Positions 18,508-26,690 of a stretch of 64,000 nt of DNA are shown here, in pieces (positions within the stretch are counted from its first letter, which is position 1; each line of letters opens with the position of its first letter). The notes beneath the pieces are model-generated. The model worked only from the letters and a program-made list of their open reading frames with translations. It had not been told where the DNA came from and searched no databases. The stretch lies in NCBI RefSeq assembly GCF_001729485.1, contig NZ_CP017157.1, positions 6,138,001 through 6,202,000 of the forward strand. Direction: 5' to 3'. The DNA is from Streptomyces lydicus. Lineage in GTDB: Bacteria; Actinomycetota; Actinomycetes; Streptomycetales; Streptomycetaceae. The position numbers and the translations under genes are program-made.

Positions 18508-20559
18508 CTACTTCTTGGTCGCTGCCTTTTCCTTCTTCGGCTGGGCGACCGGGCCGCGGCGCACCGCACCCGGCGCGTTCCACTCGGCGCGCTTGCGGGC
18601 GCGCAGCTTGGCGGCCTCGGAGGAGTCCAGCTGCCAGGGCACCGAGGTGACCATGACGCCCGGGGTGAAGAGCAGGCGGCCCTTGAGGCGCAGCGCGGAC
18701 TGGTTGTGCAGCAGGTGCTCGTACCAGTGGCCGACGACGTACTCGGGGATGTAGACGGAGACGGCGTCGCGCGGGCTCTCCCGGCGCAGGGACTTCACGT
18801 AGTCGATGATCGGGCGGGTGATCTCGCGGTAGGGCGAGGCCAGGACCTTCAGCGGGACCTCGATGCCGCGGCGCTCCCACTCCTCCCGCAGGGCCTTGGT
18901 GTCGGCCTGGTCGACGTCCACGCTGACCGCTTCGAGGCTGTCGGAGCGCATCAGCTTGGCGTAGTTCAGGGCCCGGAGCGTGGGCTTGTGGACCTTGGAG
19001 ACCAGGACGATGGAGTGCACCCGGGAGGGGCGTACGACGTCGTCGTCGAGGGTGTCCTCGGCGGCGATCTCGTCGGCGACCCGGTCGTAGTGGCGGCGGA
19101 TCGCGGTCATGGTGACGAAGAAGATGACCATGCCGAGCAGGGCCACCCAGGCGCCGTGGGTGAACTTCGTCAGCAGCACGACGACGAGGACGAGGCCGGT
19201 GAAGAAGGCACCGAAGGCGTTGATGGCGCGCGAGCGGTGCATCCGGTTGCGCTTGGCCGGGTCCTTCTCGTTCAGCAGATGCCGGTTCCAGTGGCGGACC
19301 ATGCCGGTCTGGCTGAGCGTGAAGGAGACGAAGACGCCGACGATGTAGAGCTGGATCAGCCGGGTGGAGTCCGCGCCGTAGAGGTAGACGAGGATCGCGG
19401 CGGCGCCGGCCAGCAGGACGATGCCGTTGGAGAACGCCAGGCGGTCTCCGCGGGTGTGCAGCTGGCGGGGCAGGTAGCGGTCCTGGGCCAGGATCGAGCC
19501 GAGCAGCGGGAAGCCGTTGTAGGCGGTGTTGGCGGCGAGGAACAGCACCAGCGCGGTGGCGGCGGCCAGCACGACGAAGAGGAAGCTGCCCTTGCCGAAG
19601 ACCGCCTCGGCGACCTGCGAGATGACCGGGTTCTGGGTGTAGCCGGAGCCGATCGGCTTGCCGTTGAGGAGCAGGTCGGTGGCCGGGTTCTCGGCCATCC
19701 GGACGTTGGTGGCCATGGCCAGGCCGATGATGCCGCAGAACATGGTGACGGCCAGGCCGCCCATGAGGGCGAGGGTGGTGGCCGCGTTCTTGGACTTGGG
19801 CTTGCGGAACGCGGGCACGCCGTTGGAGATCGCCTCGACGCCGGTGAGCGCGGCACAGCCGGAGGAGAAGGCGCGCAGCAGCAGGAAGATCAGCGCGAAG
19901 CCGGCCAGGCCGCCCTGTTCCGCGTGGATGGTGTAGCCCGCGGTGGGGGCCTGCATGGTGTCGCCCATGACCACGGCGCGGATGATGCCCCAGGCGATCA
20001 TGATGAAGACGCCCGCCACGAAGACGTACGTCGGGATCGCGAAGAGCTTCCCGGACTCCTTGACCCCGCGCAGGTTCATCAGCGTCAGCAGAACGATGAC
20101 GACGATCGCGCAGAGGGTCTTGTGCTCGACGACGAACGGGATCGCCGAGCCCAGGTTCTCGATCCCGGAGGAGATGGAGACCGCGACGGTCAGCACGTAG
20201 TCGACCAGCAGGGCGCTGGCGACGGTGAGGCCGGCCTTGGGTCCGAGGTTGGTGGTGGCGACCTCGTAGTCACCGCCACCGCTCGGGTAGGCGTGCACGT
20301 TCTGCCGGTACGACGCGACGACCGTGAACATCAGCACGACGACCGCGACCGCGATCCACGGGCTGAAGCTGTACGCAGAGACGCCCGCGACGGACAGGAC
20401 GAGCAGCACCTCGCCCGGCGCGTAGGCCACGGAGGAGAGCGGGTCGGAGGCGAAGACGGGGAGTGCGATGCGCTTGGGGAGCAGGGTCTCGCCGAGCCGG
20501 TCGCTGCGCAGTGCGCGCCCGATCAAGATCCGTTTGGGCACGTCGGTCAGTTTGGACAC
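18508..20559 (-). CDS. APC-superfamily permease, KimA-like potassium importer
   Basis: 683-aa membrane protein: about 12 hydrophobic segments between residues 40 and 475, then a cytosolic C-terminal domain of about 200 aa. The N-terminal signature ALPVFASDPLSSVAYAPGE and GGGDYEVATTNLG are typical of the KimA/YdaO-like branch of APC transporters, known in Bacillus as high-affinity K+ uptake controlled by c-di-AMP. TrkA-type RCK genes next door support a K+ role, though amino acid transport cannot be excluded. GTG at 20559; a TAGCAT -10-like box ends 6-7 nt before it, so the mRNA may be leaderless. No ydaO-type riboswitch is visible upstream. Followed by the methyltransferase gene on the same strand. 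Confidence 0.87.
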   Translation of the reverse strand: MSKLTDVPKRILIGRALRSDRLGETLLPKRIALPVFASDPLSSVAYAPGEVLLVLSVAGVSAYSFSPWIAVAVVVLMFTVVASYRQNVHAYPSGGGDYEVATTNLGPKAGLTVASALLVDYVLTVAVSISSGIENLGSAIPFVVEHKTLCAIVVIVLLTLMNLRGVKESGKLFAIPTYVFVAGVFIMIAWGIIRAVVMGDTMQAPTAGYTIHAEQGGLAGFALIFLLLRAFSSGCAALTGVEAISNGVPAFRKPKSKNAATTLALMGGLAVTMFCGIIGLAMATNVRMAENPATDLLLNGKPIGSGYTQNPVISQVAEAVFGKGSFLFVVLAAATALVLFLAANTAYNGFPLLGSILAQDRYLPRQLHTRGDRLAFSNGIVLLAGAAAILVYLYGADSTRLIQLYIVGVFVSFTLSQTGMVRHWNRHLLNEKDPAKRNRMHRSRAINAFGAFFTGLVLVVVLLTKFTHGAWVALLGMVIFFVTMTAIRRHYDRVADEIAAEDTLDDDVVRPSRVHSIVLVSKVHKPTLRALNYAKLMRSDSLEAVSVDVDQADTKALREEWERRGIEVPLKVLASPYREITRPIIDYVKSLRRESPRDAVSVYIPEYVVGHWYEHLLHNQSALRLKGRLLFTPGVMVTSVPWQLDSSEAAKLRARKRAEWNAPGAVRRGPVAQPKKEKAATKK

Positions 20560-20736
20560 CCGAGGATGCTAAGCGCTCGTCAAGGCTCATGCCCAGCCAC
20601 CACCCGTGGCGGTGGTGGGCGGGCCGGCGGGCAGCAGGCCGCTGGCCTGCCCGTGAGTCCGGCTCCACCCGGGGCCTTTACACAATCCGCACCTCGTGCG
20701 CACGCCGTGCGGCGGCCCTGCGTGGTGTTCGTCACG

Positions 20737-22779
20737 TCATCCCCGCGGTGCCCCGGTGCCGGCCGGTCGCGCGCGCCGGGAGTGCAGGTCACCCAGCGCC
20801 TGGCGGGTGGCGACCAGCAGCACCCGGTCCTGGGGCCGCAGCACGTAGTCGTTGCCCAGTTCGTGCACGAGGTGTGCCGGCTCGCGCTCCTGCTCCGGTG
20901 GCGGGGCGGCCGCGGTGGCCGGTTCCGGGTCGTCGGGCGCGGAGGTGTCCACCGCCAGCACCCGCAGCCACCCGGGGCGCCGCACCTCGCCGACCGTACG
21001 GCCCTCCAGCGCGGCGTGGCCGCGGGCCTCGACCCGGGCGACCAGCAGCACCCGGCGCTCGACGGGAATGGCGCCCAGGATCTGCCGGCCCATCATCGCG
21101 CCGGCGAAGGCGGGCGCGGCCAGGAACGAGGTGCTGCGGCTGCGGGTCAGCGCCCGCGGGTGGGCGGCGCGCAGGGTGCGGTACACGGCGGTGGCGAACC
21201 GGTCGTCGAACAGCCGGAGCGTGACCCGCAGCTGCGGGTTGACCGAGCGGGCGTAGAGGGCGGCCTCCAGGTTGGTGGTGTCCTCGCTGGTCAGGGCGAG
21301 CAGGCCGGCGGCGCGTTCGGTCAGCGCCGCCTCCAGGACCCCTTCATGCGTGACGTCCCCCAGGACGGTCGGCACCCGCAGCCGCCGGGCCAGCGCGATG
21401 CCCCGCGCGTCGGGGTCCGCCTCGATGCACACGACGGGGGTGCCCATCTCGTGCAGCCGGGCCAGGACCCGGGTGCCGACCTTGCCGAGGCCGAGCAGCA
21501 CCACGTGCCCCGACAGCCCGCGCGGTGGCCGCCGCAGCGCCGAGGCGCTGCGGAAGGTGCCCAGCCCCTCGAACGCCGCCGCGACCAGCACCGGCAGCAG
21601 CAACAGCCCGGTCAGCCCGGACAGCAGTTGCAGGATCTTGCGGGGCAGCGGTCCGTCGATCGCCGGATCGTTGATCGCGAAGAGGTCCAGCAGCGTGAGG
21701 TAGGCGGCGTGCACCGGGTTCTCGCCGATGGTGATCCAGGAGGCGACGGCCAGCGCCAGCACCGCTCCGACGATGCCGGCCAGCGACCAGCGCAGCCGCC
21801 GGGAGAAGAGCGAGGCGAGCGGTGCGCCGCGGCCGCGCAGCCGGCGGCGGCGCACCGGCCGCCCGGTGTAGGAGACGGTCTCCAGGACGACGCTGCCGCA
21901 GCCGACGGCCTCAGCCGCCGCGGCGTCGTCCGGCAGCAGGACCGGCCCCTCGTCGCCGGCTGCCGGCCGTGTCGCGTCGGCCGGGCGCGCGGCGGACGCG
22001 GGGTCGCCGGCGGACGGGGAGAGCAGCGCGAGGGTGCACAGACCGGGATCGCCGGCCCGGCCCGGGGGCACCGGGGCGCGTTCCACGGCCCGCAGCAGCA
22101 GACCGTCCGCCTCGATGACCTTGCTGGTGCCGGCGACCGCGGTGGCCGCCAGGGCGGGGGCGACGGTGTCCGCGTCGGACAGCACGGTCGTGGAGGCGTC
22201 GATTCCGGAATTGCCGCCGTCCACCGCGCCGTCGGTCTCCCCCACGCCCTGTGCCGCGACCGCCGCGGCCTGGTCCAGCAACTCCTCCAGGTGCTGGCCC
22301 AGTTTGCGGTTGTAGAGGCGGATGACCAGCCGCAGCCGGGGATTGAGGCGACGGGCCCGCAGCGCCGCGTGGATGTTGAGTTCGTCGTCGTCGTAGACCA
22401 GGGCCAGTGCCTCCGCCCCGGCGACGCCCGCCTCGCTCAGCGCCACGTCGTCCGGCTGCGCCGACTCCAGGATCCGTACGGTCTCCTCCGGGGCCTCGCC
22501 GTCGCCGCCGTCGACGGGCGCCTCGGAGGGCAGCGGCCCGGTGCGCGTCATCGCCGCCGAGACCCTGCCGAGCAGAGCGGTGGCCCGGTCGAGGGCGCGG
22601 GACGGCGGTGGGATCCGGGGGCGGTGCGGCTCCCTGGCGGAGGGGACGACCAGCGTCACCCGTTCGCCGTAGACGTCCCGGAGCTCGGTGGCGAGCCGGT
22701 GCGCGAGCGCATCGTCGCCGCAGACCACCATGTGCGGTGCGGAATAGCCCTGTTGAGGCTGGAGAGGCAGGTTGGGCAC
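20737..22779 (-). CDS. Two-TM membrane protein with two Rossmann/TrkA-N regions, channel-like
   Basis: 680 aa. A degenerate first TrkA-N-like region lies at about 15-180 (VVCGDDALAHRLA). It is followed by a low-complexity segment (about 180-320), a hydrophobic helix (330-351), a short re-entrant-like loop (about 355-370), a second helix (382-404), and a canonical RCK Rossmann fold from GHVVLLGLGKVGTRV (424-438) with a TrkA-C-like end. This order resembles a 2-TM K+ channel bracketed by RCK domains, but the loop has no TVGYG/TxGxG filter, so ion selectivity is not supported. It is read divergently from the tandem trkA genes; its stop precedes the KimA-like gene by 178 bp. A regulatory subunit is the alternative. 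Confidence 0.8.
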   Translation of the reverse strand: MPNLPLQPQQGYSAPHMVVCGDDALAHRLATELRDVYGERVTLVVPSAREPHRPRIPPPSRALDRATALLGRVSAAMTRTGPLPSEAPVDGGDGEAPEETVRILESAQPDDVALSEAGVAGAEALALVYDDDELNIHAALRARRLNPRLRLVIRLYNRKLGQHLEELLDQAAAVAAQGVGETDGAVDGGNSGIDASTTVLSDADTVAPALAATAVAGTSKVIEADGLLLRAVERAPVPPGRAGDPGLCTLALLSPSAGDPASAARPADATRPAAGDEGPVLLPDDAAAAEAVGCGSVVLETVSYTGRPVRRRRLRGRGAPLASLFSRRLRWSLAGIVGAVLALAVASWITIGENPVHAAYLTLLDLFAINDPAIDGPLPRKILQLLSGLTGLLLLPVLVAAAFEGLGTFRSASALRRPPRGLSGHVVLLGLGKVGTRVLARLHEMGTPVVCIEADPDARGIALARRLRVPTVLGDVTHEGVLEAALTERAAGLLALTSEDTTNLEAALYARSVNPQLRVTLRLFDDRFATAVYRTLRAAHPRALTRSRSTSFLAAPAFAGAMMGRQILGAIPVERRVLLVARVEARGHAALEGRTVGEVRRPGWLRVLAVDTSAPDDPEPATAAAPPPEQEREPAHLVHELGNDYVLRPQDRVLLVATRQALGDLHSRRARPAGTGAPRG

Positions 22780-23061
22780 ACCTCGTAGCGTGCCTTACGG
22801 GCGTCCCACGGCGCAGCCCGGCGTGCGAGGCCGTCGTGCGGGCGGGCCGGGCCCGCATCCGATCAGCGCCCACCGCGCCCCCTACAGCACGCGGCATTAC
22901 GGCTACGGTTGTACCGGACCACGGTGCGCCCGGCGCTCCCGCTGCCGCACCCGGTCCGTGTCGCGAGCTCGGGCTTCGTGTCGCCAGTACTGGGAGAAGA
23001 AAGTAGTGAGCAGGGTGTTTGTGCAGGTCAGCGCGCTAGTACAGGGCACGGGGTAATCAGC

Positions 23062-23730
23062 ATGCACATCGTCATCATGGGGTGCGGGCGGGTGGGCTCC
23101 GCGCTCGCGCAGACCCTGGAGAGCCAGGGTCACACCATCGCGGTGATCGACCAGGACCCGACCGCGTTCCGTCGCCTCGGCTCCTCGTTCGGCGGGCGCC
23201 GGGTGACCGGCGTCGGCTTCGACCAGGACACCCTGCGCGAGGCCGGCATCGAGGAGGCGGGTGCCTTCGCGGCCGTCTCCAGCGGTGACAACTCCAACAT
23301 CATCGCCGCCCGGGTGGCCCGCGAGATGTTCGGCGTCGAGAACGTCGCGGCCCGCATCTACGACCCGCGCCGTGCCGAGGTCTACCAGCGCCTGGGCATC
23401 CCCACCGTCGCCACCGTCCGCTGGACGGCCGACCAGATGCTGCGCCGGCTGCTGCCGTCGGGCGCCGAGCCGCTGTGGCGGGACCCGAGCGGTGGCGTCC
23501 AGCTCGCCGAGGTGCACACCTCCCCCGCCTGGGTCGGGCACAAGATCAGCAAGCTGCAGGAGCAGACCGGTGTCCGCGTCGCGTTCCTCACCCGGCTGGG
23601 TGAGGCGATGCTGCCGACCTCGCAGACAGTGCTGCAGGAAGGCGACCTGGTGCACGTCATGATGCGCACCGACGAGGTCGAGAAGGTCGAAGCGGCATTC
23701 GCCACGGGTCCCGAGGAGGCGCACGCATGA
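23062..23730 (+). CDS. TrkA-family potassium uptake regulator (RCK), first copy
   Basis: 222-aa cytosolic RCK protein that binds NAD(H)/ATP and gates K+ transporters. TrkA-N Rossmann motif MGCGRVG lies at residues 6-12 with the acidic ribose-binding Asp in VIDQD, and the TrkA-C domain is at about 140-215. ATG at 23062 is chosen because the conserved domain begins there; the frame is open to 22909 but the extra residues are unlike the family. It overlaps the next trkA gene by ATGA. The pair matches CeoB/CeoC of M. tuberculosis. Confidence 0.92.
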   Translation: MHIVIMGCGRVGSALAQTLESQGHTIAVIDQDPTAFRRLGSSFGGRRVTGVGFDQDTLREAGIEEAGAFAAVSSGDNSNIIAARVAREMFGVENVAARIYDPRRAEVYQRLGIPTVATVRWTADQMLRRLLPSGAEPLWRDPSGGVQLAEVHTSPAWVGHKISKLQEQTGVRVAFLTRLGEAMLPTSQTVLQEGDLVHVMMRTDEVEKVEAAFATGPEEAHA

Positions 23731-24398
23731 GGGTCGCGATTGCGGGTGCCGGCGCGGTGGGTCGTTCCATCGCCGGCGAGCTCCTCGAAAACGGTCACGA
23801 GATCCTGCTCATCGACAAGGCGCCGACCGCCATCTCGGTCGAGCGGGTGCCGCTGGCGGAGTGGCTGCTGGCCGACGCCTGTGAGATCACCTCGCTCGAC
23901 GAGGCGGCGCTGCAGCGCTGCAACGTCGTGATCGCGGCGACCGGCGACGACAAGGTCAACCTGGTCGTGTCGCTGCTCGCCAAGACCGAGTACGGCGTGC
24001 CCCGGGTGGTCGCCCGGGTCAACAACCCGAAGAACGAGTGGCTGTTCAACGAGGCGTGGGGCGTGGACGTCGCGGTCTCGACGCCGCGCCTGATGTCGGC
24101 GCTGGTCGAGGAGGCGGTGAGCGTCGGCGACCTGGTACGGCTGCTGCGCTTCAGCCACGGCGACGCCAACCTCGTCGAACTGACGCTGCCGCCCGAGGCC
24201 GCGCTGTCCGGCACCCGGGTCGGGGACGTGGCATGGCCCGAGGACACCTCGCTGGTCACCATCATCCGCGGCACGCGGGTGCTCACGCCCAGCAAGGACG
24301 ACGTGCTGGAGGCCGGCGACGAGCTGCTGTTCGTCGCGGCGCAGTCGCGCGAGGAGCAGCTGGAGGACCTGCTGTCGGTGCGGCGCGAGGAGTCGTGA
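23727..24398 (+). CDS. TrkA-family potassium uptake regulator (RCK), second copy
   Basis: 223-aa RCK protein. GAGAVGRSIA at residues 7-16 is the nucleotide-binding loop, with IDKAP at the end of strand 2. The TrkA-C domain spans about 140-215. Start overlaps the stop of the first copy (ATGA), so the two are translated together and probably form a hetero-oligomeric gating ring. No TrkH/TrkG-type channel subunit is adjacent, so the partner is likely the KimA-like permease or the two-TM protein (inference). Confidence 0.92.
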   Translation: MRVAIAGAGAVGRSIAGELLENGHEILLIDKAPTAISVERVPLAEWLLADACEITSLDEAALQRCNVVIAATGDDKVNLVVSLLAKTEYGVPRVVARVNNPKNEWLFNEAWGVDVAVSTPRLMSALVEEAVSVGDLVRLLRFSHGDANLVELTLPPEAALSGTRVGDVAWPEDTSLVTIIRGTRVLTPSKDDVLEAGDELLFVAAQSREEQLEDLLSVRREES

Positions 24399-24420
24399 CG
24401 CCGGGCTGACGCCGGATCAC

Positions 24421-24462
24421 GCGCCGGGGCCCGGGAACCGTACGGTTCCCGGGCCCCGGCGC
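24421..24462. terminator. Bidirectional terminator between trkA pair and DUF3159 gene
   Basis: A perfect 42-bp GC-rich palindrome (21-bp arms, centre ACCGT/ACGGT) in the 112-bp space between two convergent transcription units. Confidence 0.8.
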
Positions 24463-24510
24463 GTCGGTGTCGGTGCGCTCCGCCGCGTCGGTCTCGGCGG
24501 CGGTGGTTTC

Positions 24511-25368
24511 TCAGCGACGGTGGCGCGGCCCCTGCGGGCGCTCCGCGGCGGCCTCGGCCACCACGTCCCCGTAGAGGTCGTCGGTGACCCGGTCGAGGGC
24601 GTCGCGCTCGACGCGGCGGCGCTCCTGCGCCTCCTCCTCGGCCTTCTCCTTCGCCTCCATCTCGGCGAAGACGTCGATCGGCGGCGGCGCCTTCACCAGG
24701 AAGACCCAGGTGAGGTAGACCGCGAGCAGGAACGGCGGGATCTTCAGCGCGATCAGCACCCAGCCGAGCTGGGTGGTGTCCGCCCACCAGTACAGCGGGA
24801 AGAGGATCGCGCACTTGGCGAGCAGAATCAGCCCCCAGGCCAGGCTGGCCTTGGCGTACGCCTTCTTGCGTCCCGGGTTGCGGGTGCGCCAGGAGAGGTT
24901 CTCCTTGAACACCGGCCCCAGGATCAGCCCGATCAGCGGGACACCGGCGAGCGTGGTGACGAGGTAGGCCACCGCGAGGCCGAGGGTGTAGAGCATGCCC
25001 GGCAGGTAGAAGTCCTTGGCGTTGCCGGTCATCATCGCGAAGACCACGCCGAAGGCCACCCCGAAGACGCCGCTGAAGGCGTGCTTGACGGTGTCCTTGC
25101 GGATCAGCCGGACGGCGGTCAGCACCAGCGAGACGGCCAGCGCGGCGATCGCCGAGACGTGCAGGTCCTTGTTGACCGTGAAGATCGCCACGAACAGCAG
25201 GCCGGGGACCACGGTCTCCACCATGCCGCGGACCCCGCCGAACGCCTCGAAGAGCGCGGCCTCGGTCACCTGCCTGCCGTCGGCGCCGTTCCCCGGCGCG
25301 GGGTCTGCGGCAGCGCCCGGTCGGTGCGGGCCTTCCGCGTCAGTGGTCGGTCGGTCGTGAGACGTCAC
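24511..25368 (-). CDS. DUF3159 family integral membrane protein
   Basis: 285 aa. A polar, Pro/Ala-rich N-terminus (about 40 residues) is followed by about six hydrophobic segments between 50 and 225 and a charged C-terminal helix (AEMEAKEKAEEEAQERRR). The FEAFGGVRGMVETVVPGL start of the membrane region is characteristic of DUF3159. Function unknown. GTG at 25368 with AGGAG 7 nt upstream, inside the end of the preceding OB-fold gene, so the two are translationally coupled. The same pair occurs in M. tuberculosis as Rv2694c-Rv2693c. Confidence 0.88.
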   Translation of the reverse strand: MTSHDRPTTDAEGPHRPGAAADPAPGNGADGRQVTEAALFEAFGGVRGMVETVVPGLLFVAIFTVNKDLHVSAIAALAVSLVLTAVRLIRKDTVKHAFSGVFGVAFGVVFAMMTGNAKDFYLPGMLYTLGLAVAYLVTTLAGVPLIGLILGPVFKENLSWRTRNPGRKKAYAKASLAWGLILLAKCAILFPLYWWADTTQLGWVLIALKIPPFLLAVYLTWVFLVKAPPPIDVFAEMEAKEKAEEEAQERRRVERDALDRVTDDLYGDVVAEAAAERPQGPRHRR

Positions 25369-25371
25369 CGG

Positions 25372-25770
25372 CTACTCCTGTCCGAGCGGTCGGAGTTCGT
25401 ACTTCGGATTGAAGAGCACCCGGCGTCCGTGGCTCAAGGAGACCCGGCCCGAGGCGATGAGCTTACGGCCCGGCTCGATCCCGACGATGGAGCGGCGGCC
25501 GAGCCACACCACGTCGAGCGCCGCGGAGCCGTCGAACAGCTCCGCCTCGAGCGCGGGCACACCGGCGCGCGGCCGCAGCGTGACATGCCGCAGGGTGCCG
25601 GTGACCTTCACTATCTGCCGGTCGTCGCAGTCGCAGATACGGGTGCACCCCGCGTTCTGCGCGTCCTGCTGCAGCTCGGCGGACTGCAGCTCCTCCTCGG
25701 AGGAGGACAGCCTGTCGAGCATCCGGCGGAAGCGACCGGCCGGCTTCTCGGGTCGGGTACCAGCACTCAT
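25372..25770 (-). CDS. OB-fold nucleic acid-binding domain protein
   Basis: 132-aa protein. After a Ser/Glu-rich helix (RMLDRLSSSEEELQS) an OB-fold core follows at about 45-130, with strands VKVTGTLRHVTLRP, LEAELFDGSAALDVVWLG and KLIASGRVSL as in tRNA-anticodon/RecG-type OB folds. ATG at 25770 is preferred over an upstream in-frame start at 25851 because the homologous region begins there. First gene of an operon with the DUF3159 membrane protein. Function unknown. Confidence 0.85.
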   Translation of the reverse strand: MSAGTRPEKPAGRFRRMLDRLSSSEEELQSAELQQDAQNAGCTRICDCDDRQIVKVTGTLRHVTLRPRAGVPALEAELFDGSAALDVVWLGRRSIVGIEPGRKLIASGRVSLSHGRRVLFNPKYELRPLGQE

Positions 25771-25927
25771 GAGCCCAGCGTACCGGTGGCCGGGCCGCGC
25801 AATCACGGCGTCCACAGGGACTTCGTACGCGGCTGACAACCCCGCGGACACCGCCCTTCGGGACGCTACGGCCCGAACCGGCCCGCCCGCACCCCGCCGC
25901 CCCGTCGCGGCGCCGCACCCCGCCGCC

Positions 25928-26611
25928 TCACTGCTCGAAGCGATACCCCATCCCCGGCTCGGTGATGAAGTGCTTCGGGTGGGAGGGGTCGCTCTCCAGT
26001 TTCCGGCGGAGCTGGGCCATGTAGACCCGCAGGTAGTTGGTCTCGGTGCCGTACGAGGGGCCCCAGACCTCCTGGAGGAGCTGTTTCTGGCTGACCAGCC
26101 GGCCGGCGTTGCGGACCAGGACCTCCAGCAGGTGCCACTCGGTCGGGGTGAGCCGGATGTCCCGCCCGCCGCGGTTGACCTTCTTGGCGGCGAGGTCGAC
26201 GGTGAAGCCCTCGGTCTCCACGATCACCTCGTCGTCGGCCGGCCCGGTCGGCTCGGCGCGGCGCACCGCTGCCCGCAGCCGGGCCAGCAGTTCGTCCATC
26301 CCGAACGGCTTGGTGACGTAGTCGTCCGCCCCGGCGTCCAGCGCCTCCACCTTCTCGTCGGAGGTCTGCCGCGCGGAGAGCACCAGGATCGGCACCCGCG
26401 TCCAGCCCCGCAGCCCCCTGATCACCTCGACGCCGTCCATGTCGGGCAGACCGAGGTCGAGGACGACGACGTCGGGGTGGCGGGCGGCGGCGAGCTTGAG
26501 GGCGGTGGCCCCGTCGGGGGCCGCGTCGACCTCGTACTTGCGGGCTTTCAGGTTGATCACGAGGGCGCGGACGATCTGCGGCTCGTCATCGACCACAAGC
26601 ACCCGGTTCAC
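25928..26611 (-). CDS. kdpE: KdpE response regulator (OmpR family)
   Basis: 227 aa. Receiver domain 1-120 with acidic pocket Asp8/Asp9 and phospho-acceptor Asp52 (VVLDLGLPD), Thr near SARQTSD and Lys in VTKPF. The winged-helix DNA-binding domain at about 130-225 includes HLLEVLVRNAGRLVSQKQLL. It activates kdpFABC transcription in response to low K+ or turgor (known for the family). It lies 79 bp after kdpD and is probably cotranscribed with it. Confidence 0.93.
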   Translation of the reverse strand: MNRVLVVDDEPQIVRALVINLKARKYEVDAAPDGATALKLAAARHPDVVVLDLGLPDMDGVEVIRGLRGWTRVPILVLSARQTSDEKVEALDAGADDYVTKPFGMDELLARLRAAVRRAEPTGPADDEVIVETEGFTVDLAAKKVNRGGRDIRLTPTEWHLLEVLVRNAGRLVSQKQLLQEVWGPSYGTETNYLRVYMAQLRRKLESDPSHPKHFITEPGMGYRFEQ

Positions 26612-26690
26612 TGGCGTTCTCCTCGTGGTGTCGTGTCCCGGCGGGCCGGGCCCGCAGGGCGTGGGGTGAGTGAGGTCCGTACGGCCCGGC

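Noticed and set aside
20560..20736. c-di-AMP (ydaO) riboswitch upstream of the KimA-like gene
   Set aside because: None of the conserved ydaO aptamer blocks could be found in the 177-bp leader, and a -10 box close to the GTG suggests no leader at all.
17491..22788. A 1765-codon open frame on the plus strand
   Set aside because: It lies antisense to the methyltransferase, the KimA-like permease and the two-TM protein, all with clear motifs. Its translation is low-complexity and lacks domains; it results from high GC content.
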